In this document: piece after piece, positions 58,447 through 64,000 of the stretch
Position numbering within the stretch: the stretch's first letter is position 1
Layout: each line of letters starts with the position of its first letter
DNA from: Bosea sp. 29B
GTDB lineage: Bacteria > Pseudomonadota > Alphaproteobacteria > Rhizobiales > Beijerinckiaceae
Assembly: GCF_902506165.1 (NCBI RefSeq)
Contig: NZ_LR733817.1
Location: 3,829,937-3,893,936, forward strand
Length of the DNA stretch: 64,000 bases
Direction: 5' to 3'
Position numbers and translations under genes: made by a program
Notes under the pieces: model-generated
What the model was told of the DNA's origin: nothing
Seen by the model: only the letters and a program-made list of their open reading frames with translations
Database searches by the model: none

Positions 58447-59010
58447 ATGAATCTCTGGTTCCGCCTGATCTGGCTGCTGCTGACGCGGCCCTTCCAGCCG
58501 AAGCTGAAGCCGCCTTTCGAGGCCTCGATCCTGCCTTTCCGGGTATGGCCCCATGATCTCGACACCAGCCTGCACATGAACAATGCGCGCTATTGGGGGC
58601 TGATGGATCTCGGCCGCGCCGACCTGATGCTGCGCAGCGGCTTGTGGCGCGCGATCCTGCGCCATGGCTGGGTGCCGGTGGTCAATTGCGGCACGATCCG
58701 CTTCCGCCGCGAGGTCCGCCTGTTCCGTGCGCTCAGGCTGGAGACACGATTGCTCTGCTGGAGCGAGGGCTGGGTCGTGATCCAGCACCGTGTCCTGGCG
58801 GACGGGCGCGACGGCAGCGAGATCGTCGCCGCGGTCGCGCTAGTGCGGGCGGCGCTATATGATCGCAAGGGCAGGGCCTATGTGCCGGCCGAGCGCCTCT
58901 TCGCCGAGATGGGCGTCATGGCGGAAAGCCCGGAGCCGAGCCCCGAGGTCGCGGCGTTTCTCGCTGCCGAGGAGGCGTTGCGGCAGGCGGGGACCGCGGT
59001 GGAGCCGTAG
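58447..59010 (+). CDS. Hotdog-fold acyl-CoA thioesterase-like protein (FadM/THEM6 type)
   Basis: A 187-residue hotdog protein. A hydrophobic N-terminus (MNLWFRLIWLLLTRPF) may anchor it at the membrane. LPFRVWPHDLDTSLHMNNARY contains the DxxxHxNN active-site motif of 4-hydroxybenzoyl-CoA thioesterase-like enzymes, here as D-x4-HMNN. The strand FRREVRLFRALRLETRLLCWSEGW follows. It probably hydrolyses an acyl-CoA. It is followed by copy C of the hairpin repeat, which separates it from the convergent kinase gene. Confidence 0.87.
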   Translation: MNLWFRLIWLLLTRPFQPKLKPPFEASILPFRVWPHDLDTSLHMNNARYWGLMDLGRADLMLRSGLWRAILRHGWVPVVNCGTIRFRREVRLFRALRLETRLLCWSEGWVVIQHRVLADGRDGSEIVAAVALVRAALYDRKGRAYVPAERLFAEMGVMAESPEPSPEVAAFLAAEEALRQAGTAVEP

Positions 59011-59015
59011 AGAGG

Positions 59016-59122
59016 CGTCATTCTCGGGCGGAGCGAAGCGCAGACCCGAGAATCTCACGACGAGAAGGGGCTGACCGAACCTCCTTTGGCCCGAGATGCT
59101 CGGGTCAAGCCCGAGCATGACG
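59016..59122. repeat. Double-hairpin intergenic repeat, copy C (convergent genes)
   Basis: CGTCA and TGACG outer ends (59016-59020, 59118-59122) enclose the same hairpins as copy A: ATTCTCGGG with CCCGAGAAT, and ATGCTCGGG with CCCGAGCAT. A filler of about 30 extra bases lies between the two hairpins. Inner loops are nearly identical to copy A (GCGGAGCGNAGCGCAGA). It lies between two convergent stop codons and probably also terminates both transcripts. Confidence 0.85.
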
Positions 59123-59129
59123 CGTTTCG

Positions 59130-62100
59130 TTACTCCGCCGCCAGCCTTGTTGCACGCCATTGCGCCAGCAGCGCCCGTAGCGCGCCTGGCTTGAGCGGCT
59201 TGTTCAGCACATGGATGTCGAGCGCCGCCGCTTCCTCGCGCACCTCCGGCGAGCGGTCCGCCGTCAGCAGGATCGCCGGCAGCCCGCCGACCTTCTGCCG
59301 CAAGGTTGAGATCAGCGCGATGCCGTTCTCGCCATGATCGAGATGGTAGTCGGCGATCAGCACGTCCGGCACGCCGCTGGCGGCGATGACGGAGGAAGCC
59401 TCGTCGAGGTCGGCGGCAGTCTCGACCTTGCAGCCCCACCCGCCGAGCAGAAGGCGCATGCCGTCGAGGATCGCCGGCTCATTGTCGATGGCGAGCAGCT
59501 TCAAGCCCGCGAGCTGGCTGCTCGATGGCGTGCCGCGCGCGGCCGCCGTCGTCGCCATCGCCGGCAGCGGTGCGGCCCGCGGCACCTGGATCGAGAAGCG
59601 CGTGCCGCGCCCCGGCGTCGAGGCGAGGGCGAGCTTGTGGTCGAGGGTGCGCGCGATCCGCTCGACGATCGAGAGGCCGAGGCCGAGGCCGCGCGCCACC
59701 TTGGCGCCCTGGTCCAGGCGCTGGAACTCGCGGAACACCGTCTTCTGCTTGCTCGCGGGGATACCGAGCCCGGTATCGAGCACCTCGATCGCGATCTGTC
59801 CGTCGCGCCGGCGGCAGCCGACCAGCACCTTGCCGTTCGGCGTGTACTTGATCGCGTTGGAGACGAGATTCTGGAGCAGGCGGCGCAGCAGGCGCCGATC
59901 GGAGCGGACGGCCACAGCGGTCGTCACGAAGACGAGCTGGAGCCCCTTTTCCTGGGCGCTCGGCTCGAATTCGCGCTGGAGCTGGCGCATCAGCTCGTCG
60001 AGCCGGAAGGCGCTGATCTCCGGCTTGAGCGCGCCGCCGTCGAGCCTGGAGATTTCGAGCAGGGCGGTCAGGATCTCCTCGACCGCGTCGAGCGAGGCGT
60101 CGATGTTCTCGGCGAGGTCGGGCTGCGCACTGCTGCGATCGCGCTCGACCAGGGCGGACGCATAAAGGCGGGCTGCATTCAAAGGCTGCAAGATGTCGTG
60201 GCTGGCCGCGGCGAGGAAACGCGTCTTCGAGGCGTTGGCCTCGTCGGCCTCGGCCTTGGCGCGCTGCAATTCGGTGTTGACGTGCCTGATCTCCTCGGTG
60301 CGCTCGGCCACGCGCTTTTCCAGGGTCTCGTTGGTCCGCTCAAGCTCCTCCTCGGCTGCGACCGCGTCGGTGATGTCGGTATAGGTGGTGACGATGCCGC
60401 CATCGGGCAGCGGGTTCGAGCGGATCTCGATCACGTTCTTCGAGGGGTAGAGCTTGAGCCGGACCGGCTCGCGGTCATTGACGAAGCTCTCCAGCCGCGC
60501 CGCCATCAATTCGTCGTGCCGGCCGGCGCCATAGGCGCCGCGCTGGGCGTTGTAGCGCACGATCTCGTCGAGCCCGGTGCCGAAGCGCACCAGTGAGGGC
60601 GGCAGGTCGTAGAGCTGGATGAAGGCCTTGTTCCAGGCGAGGAGCCTGAGGTCGCGGTCGAGCACGGTGATGCCCTGGCCGGCATGGTCGAGGCCGTTCT
60701 GCAGGATGTCGCGATTGTATTGCAGCGCCGCCGAGGCGTCGTCGAGCAGCTTGAAGGCGGCCTCGGTCGAGAGATTGCGCCGCTTCAGCAGCAGTGACAG
60801 CACGAGGCGGGATGAGGCGGCGCCGATCGCGGAGGAGAGCAGGTGCTCGCCGAAGCGCAGCATGTGGATGTCGGCCTCGTGCGTCCCGGTCAGCACTTCG
60901 CCGCGCGAATGGGCGAAGCCCTCGAAGGCGCGCTGCGTCCGCTCTTGGCCGAGATAGCGCCCGATCGTCGATTGCAGCTCGGCTTCGGTGACGCTGGAAC
61001 GCCAGAGCGAGAAGGACTGGGCCATCGTCGCCCGGTCCGACTCGACGAAGGCGTTGGCCTGCAGCCGCTCCATGGCGCTCGCCGGCCGCAGCATCGAGAA
61101 GCCGAGATAGCAGGCGAGGTTGATGCCGAGGCTCCAGAGCACGCCATGTGGCAGGGCTGGCAGCGACAGGCCGAACAGCGCCTCCGGCCGCAGGGCGGTG
61201 ATACCGAGCGGCCCGTGCGCGACGATGTCCGCCCAGTAGCCGCCCGGATTGGCAAGGCTCGGTATCAGCAGCGTGTAGAGCCATGTCAGCAGGCCAGCCG
61301 ACAGGCCGGCTGCGGCACCGAGCGCGGTGCCGCGCCGCCAGATCAGCCCGCCGAAGAAGGCCGGTGCGATCTGCGCCGTGGCGGCGAAGGAGAGCAGGCC
61401 GATCGAGACCAGCGCCGCCTCGCCGGCGGCGCGGTAATAGGCATAGCCGAGCAGGATCACGGCGACGATCGCGCCTCGCCTGATATGCACGACCTGCGAG
61501 CCGAGATCGCCGCCGGTCGGGCCGCTGCGGCCTTCGCCGCCCTCGATCAGCGCCGCGGCGCGCTCTGGATCGACGCTGACGCCGCGTCCACGCAGCAGCA
61601 GCGGCGTGACGAGATGGTTCGAGATCATGATCGCCAGCGCGACCGAGGCGACGATCACCATCGCGGTGCCCGCCGAGAGCCCGCCGATGAAGACGAAGAG
61701 GGCGATCAGGCCGGCCTGCTTCTCCAATGGCAGCAGCAGCACGGTCATGTCGCGGTCGATGCCTGACCCCGGCAGCAGGACCTCACCCGCCGCCGCCAGC
61801 GGCAGCACGAACAGGTTGATCAGCACGAGATAGAGCGGGAACATCCAGGCGGCGCGGCGCACATCGCGGACGTCGCGATTCTCGACGATCGCCATGTGGA
61901 ACTGCCGCGCCAGCAGCAGCGCGGCGCAGGAGGACAGCGCCGTCAGCGTCAGGAACATCGGCCAGCTCGATGTCCGCTCCCAGATCGGCGGCGTATCGCC
62001 GGCGGCACGCGCCGCCTGGGCGAAGAGATCGCCGGCTCCGTCGAACAGGCCGTAGACGACGAAGACGCCGAGCGCGAGGAACGCGACGAGCTTGACCAGC

Positions 62101-62705
62101 GACTCCGCGGCGATCGCCAGCACCAGCCCGTCCTGGTGCTCGGTCGCGTCGATATGGCGGGTGCCGAAGGCGCAGGCGAAGCCGGCGAGCACCAGCGCGA
62201 CGAGGAAGGCAAGGTCGCTCAGCACCGGTATGTCGGTCATCGGCGGCGGCCCGCCGGCCGCGGCGAAGAACACCGAGAGCGAGTTCGCCACCGCCTTCAA
62301 TTGCAGGGCGATATAGGGCAGGGCGCCGACCACCGCGACGATGCAGACCAGTGCCGCGACGCGCTCGCTCTTGCCGTAGCGCGCGCCGACGAAATCGGCG
62401 ATCGAGGTGATGTTCTGCGACTTGGCGATGGCGACGATGCGGGCGACGAAACGGTGCCCGAGCCCGATCACCAGTGCCGGGCCGACATAGATGCCGAGGA
62501 AGTCGAAGCCGGCCCGGTTGGCGAAGCCGACCGAGCCGTAGAAGGTCCAGGAGGTGCAGTAGACCCCGAGCGCCAGCGCATAGATCGTCGTGCGCGCCCG
62601 CCCGCTCATCAGGCGACGCCCAGCGGTGTCCGCGAGATGGGCGATCGCGAACAGCGCGCAAAGATAGCCGAGCGCGCTCAGGACGACGGACCAGGCCGGT
62701 AGCAT
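59130..62705 (-). CDS. Solute-symporter / PAS / histidine kinase / receiver hybrid sensor
   Basis: A 1191-residue hybrid sensor of the CbrA/CrbS type. A sodium:solute symporter domain with about 13 helices spans roughly 1-540, a helical linker likely of the STAC type about 545-680, and a PAS domain about 685-800 (GITVLDRDLRLLAWNKAFIQ). A coiled coil leads to the HisKA helix with H836 in AAASHDILQPLNAARL, followed by a HATPase_c domain with the LVSNAIKYTPNGKV N-box. A C-terminal receiver carries D1119 in LIADYHLDHG. It may sense or import a solute and phosphorylate its own receiver. No cognate DNA-binding response regulator is adjacent. Confidence 0.92.
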   Translation of the reverse strand: MLPAWSVVLSALGYLCALFAIAHLADTAGRRLMSGRARTTIYALALGVYCTSWTFYGSVGFANRAGFDFLGIYVGPALVIGLGHRFVARIVAIAKSQNITSIADFVGARYGKSERVAALVCIVAVVGALPYIALQLKAVANSLSVFFAAAGGPPPMTDIPVLSDLAFLVALVLAGFACAFGTRHIDATEHQDGLVLAIAAESLVKLVAFLALGVFVVYGLFDGAGDLFAQAARAAGDTPPIWERTSSWPMFLTLTALSSCAALLLARQFHMAIVENRDVRDVRRAAWMFPLYLVLINLFVLPLAAAGEVLLPGSGIDRDMTVLLLPLEKQAGLIALFVFIGGLSAGTAMVIVASVALAIMISNHLVTPLLLRGRGVSVDPERAAALIEGGEGRSGPTGGDLGSQVVHIRRGAIVAVILLGYAYYRAAGEAALVSIGLLSFAATAQIAPAFFGGLIWRRGTALGAAAGLSAGLLTWLYTLLIPSLANPGGYWADIVAHGPLGITALRPEALFGLSLPALPHGVLWSLGINLACYLGFSMLRPASAMERLQANAFVESDRATMAQSFSLWRSSVTEAELQSTIGRYLGQERTQRAFEGFAHSRGEVLTGTHEADIHMLRFGEHLLSSAIGAASSRLVLSLLLKRRNLSTEAAFKLLDDASAALQYNRDILQNGLDHAGQGITVLDRDLRLLAWNKAFIQLYDLPPSLVRFGTGLDEIVRYNAQRGAYGAGRHDELMAARLESFVNDREPVRLKLYPSKNVIEIRSNPLPDGGIVTTYTDITDAVAAEEELERTNETLEKRVAERTEEIRHVNTELQRAKAEADEANASKTRFLAAASHDILQPLNAARLYASALVERDRSSAQPDLAENIDASLDAVEEILTALLEISRLDGGALKPEISAFRLDELMRQLQREFEPSAQEKGLQLVFVTTAVAVRSDRRLLRRLLQNLVSNAIKYTPNGKVLVGCRRRDGQIAIEVLDTGLGIPASKQKTVFREFQRLDQGAKVARGLGLGLSIVERIARTLDHKLALASTPGRGTRFSIQVPRAAPLPAMATTAAARGTPSSSQLAGLKLLAIDNEPAILDGMRLLLGGWGCKVETAADLDEASSVIAASGVPDVLIADYHLDHGENGIALISTLRQKVGGLPAILLTADRSPEVREEAAALDIHVLNKPLKPGALRALLAQWRATRLAAE

Positions 62706-62783
62706 CGGGCCTCCTTGCGACTGCGATCGGCGGCAAATCTATCGCCGCAGCGCCGCCGCCGCCATCGGCCTTTCGGCCTGTCC

Positions 62784-63140
62784 TCAGGCGGCTGTCGCGA
62801 CCTGCGCCAGCCGTTCCAGCCGGCGCTCGCCCCAGGCATGCATGGCGCGGACGATCTGCTCGAGCGAACGGCCTTCCTCGGTCAGGGCATAGTCGACCCG
62901 CGGCGGAACCTGCGCGTAGACCGTGCGCAGGACGAGCCCACACTCCTCCAGCTCGCGCAATTGCCGGGTCAGCATGCGCTGCGTCGCGCTCGGCAGCTTC
63001 CGGCGGATCTCGTTGAAGCGCAGCGTGCCGGAGAGCAGGTGGTAGACGATCACGCCCTTCCACTTGCCGTCGATCAGGTCGAGCGTCACCTCGACCGGGC
63101 AGCCGGCGGCGCAGTCGTAGCGCTTCTTGGTCTTCAGCAT
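62784..63140 (-). CDS. HxlR-family transcriptional regulator
   Basis: A 118-residue winged-helix regulator. CAAGCPVEVTLDLIDGKWKG and the LSGTLRFNEIRRKLPSATQRMLTRQL stretch are the family signatures, ending in VDYALTEEGRSL. The two cysteines near the N-terminus (YDCAAGCPV) are at the position where redox- or electrophile-sensing HxlR proteins carry their reactive cysteine. It diverges from an MDR alcohol-dehydrogenase-like gene, with AGTATC/GATACT between them, and so is very likely its regulator. Confidence 0.92.
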   Translation of the reverse strand: MLKTKKRYDCAAGCPVEVTLDLIDGKWKGVIVYHLLSGTLRFNEIRRKLPSATQRMLTRQLRELEECGLVLRTVYAQVPPRVDYALTEEGRSLEQIVRAMHAWGERRLERLAQVATAA

Positions 63141-63145
63141 CCGAC

Positions 63146-63163
63146 AGTATCCATTCTGATACT
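63146..63163. promoter_or_regulatory. HxlR-type operator between hxlR and the oxidoreductase gene
   Basis: AGTATC (63146-63151) and GATACT (63158-63163) are a perfect 6-bp inverted repeat with spacer CATTCT, starting 5 bases from the hxlR start codon. The GTAT/ATAC arms suit an HxlR dimer and would allow repression of both genes. Confidence 0.6.
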
Positions 63164-63236
63164 ACTGGTCCAATTTGTGCGTATTGCGGCTCCTGAACCT
63201 ATCCGTATTTCTCGGCCTGCAACAGGAGATTTTCCG

Positions 63237-64000
63237 ATGAAGGCCGTCGGCTACCGCGCATCCCATCCGATCGAGCATCCCGAGGCGCTGCTCGACCTCA
63301 CCCTCGACAAGCCGGAGGCAGCCGGCCGTGATCTGCTCGTCAAAGTCGAGGCGGTCTCGGTCAATCCGGTCGACACCAAGATGCGCCTGCGCTCGCAACC
63401 CGAGGACGGTGGCGTGAAGGTGCTCGGCTGGGACGCCGCCGGCACTGTCGAGGCGGTCGGCCCGGATGCGACGCTGTTCAAGCCGGGAGACAAAGTCTTC
63501 TACGCCGGTGCGATCGGCCGCTCCGGCACGAATGCCGAATACCACCTGGTCGATGAGCGCATCGTCGGACGCCGGCCGACCTCCCTCTCGGTCGCGGAGG
63601 CGGCGGCGCTGCCGCTGACCGCGATCACCGCATGGGAGGCGCTGTTCGACCGGATAGATATTCGCCGGGCGGTGCCGGGCGCGGCGAATGCGCTGCTGAT
63701 CATCGGCGGTGCTGGCGGCGTCGGCTCGATCGCGATCCAGCTCGCCAAGCGACTCAGCGATGTCACGGTGATCGCGACCGCCTCGCGGCCGGAGACACAA
63801 AGCTGGGTCAGGGAGCTCGGCGCCGACCATGTCGTCGATCACACCAGGCCGCTGGCCGCTCAGGTCGCCGGACTCGGCATCGGCGCGCCGGCCTTCGTCT
63901 TCTCGACCACGCAGACCGACCGGCATTTCGACGAGATCGTCGAGCTGATCGCGCCGCAGGGCCGCTTCGGCCTGATCGACGATCCCGCGCCGATCGACGT
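63237..64000 (+). CDS. Zinc-type alcohol dehydrogenase-like MDR protein, 3' end beyond window
   Basis: The first 254 codons of an MDR oxidoreductase lie in the window. It opens MKAVGYRASHPIEHPEALLD, the GroES half contains EAVSVNPVDTKMRLR, and the cofactor half contains GGAGGVGSIAIQLAKRLS. LGWDAAGTVEAVGPDATLFK and AIGRSGTNAEYHLVDERIVG point to the zinc-binding-dehydrogenase-like group 1, whose members often lack zinc. AGGAG lies 9 bases before the ATG. It diverges from hxlR. It differs in subfamily from the MDR gene at 178-1167, so the two are not a local duplication. Confidence 0.88.
   Translation, partial: MKAVGYRASHPIEHPEALLDLTLDKPEAAGRDLLVKVEAVSVNPVDTKMRLRSQPEDGGVKVLGWDAAGTVEAVGPDATLFKPGDKVFYAGAIGRSGTNAEYHLVDERIVGRRPTSLSVAEAAALPLTAITAWEALFDRIDIRRAVPGAANALLIIGGAGGVGSIAIQLAKRLSDVTVIATASRPETQSWVRELGADHVVDHTRPLAAQVAGLGIGAPAFVFSTTQTDRHFDEIVELIAPQGRFGLIDDPAPID

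Noticed and set aside
1..64000. tRNA or rRNA genes, CRISPR arrays, transposases, integrases or phage genes
   Set aside because: I read for T-loop GGTTCGA patterns, regularly spaced direct repeats and transposase or integrase motifs and found none. Repeats seen are short palindromic elements only.

Overview
This window looks like chromosomal DNA from a high-GC alphaproteobacterium of the Hyphomicrobiales (Rhizobiales), most like Bosea or a relative. That rests on four things: uniformly GC-rich third codon positions, BioR-type boxes at a GntR gene and at bioY, the dxs-tlyA pair with xseB nearby on the same strand, and typical rhizobial palindromic intergenic repeats. I see no tRNA, rRNA, insertion sequence, prophage or CRISPR array. 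No gap between genes exceeds 300 bases. The largest are 58159-58446 and 24815-25093, and their contents are described.

Layout. 1-1.2 kb: 5' end of an HxlR regulator divergent from a quinone-oxidoreductase-like MDR enzyme. 1.2-7.9 kb: a minus-strand lysR / shikimate-dehydrogenase-like / livKHMGF set, with copies of one hairpin repeat at two junctions. 8.1-9.8 kb: a small membrane protein with an HlyD-type periplasmic adaptor. 9.8-16.5 kb: a sugar-acid-type catabolic operon (divergent gntR, pdxA-like dehydrogenase, TctCBA transporter, macro-domain hydrolase, 2-keto-3-deoxyarabonate-dehydratase-like DapA-fold enzyme). 16.5-29.5 kb: a 44-residue small protein behind an RBS-masking hairpin, a VOC protein, an MFS transporter, AcuI/YhdH, an orphan gntR / unknown enzyme / Bug-receptor operon, a LysR, Sua5, an acyl-CoA dehydrogenase, a methyltransferase and two SDRs. 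29.5-36.6 kb: a chemoreceptor, CorA, an SLC13-type transporter and a DAACS symporter. 36.6-46.3 kb: a cysK-ASCH-MOSC operon, an RlmD/TrmA-family methyltransferase with FAD-oxidase and DUF4166, an AGE epimerase, a gamma-glutamyltransferase-fold enzyme, a YedK/HMCES protein and a conserved unknown.

46.3-57.6 kb: tlyA and dxs, then about 8 kb of other genes (two exporters, pirin, bioR-bioY, a quinone reductase with LysR, and a two-gene envelope pair), then xseB on the same strand as dxs. 57.7-64 kb: Lrp, a thioesterase, a 1191-residue transporter-histidine kinase-receiver hybrid, and a second HxlR/MDR divergent pair that runs off the end.

The main functional theme is nutrient capture: four solute uptake systems tied to local regulators and enzymes. 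The least explained parts are the 20.6-22.7 kb operon, the macro-domain gene in the TctCBA operon, the small protein at 16.6 kb and the cysK-ASCH-MOSC operon. Functions come from reading translated sequence and remembered family motifs; no database search was run.
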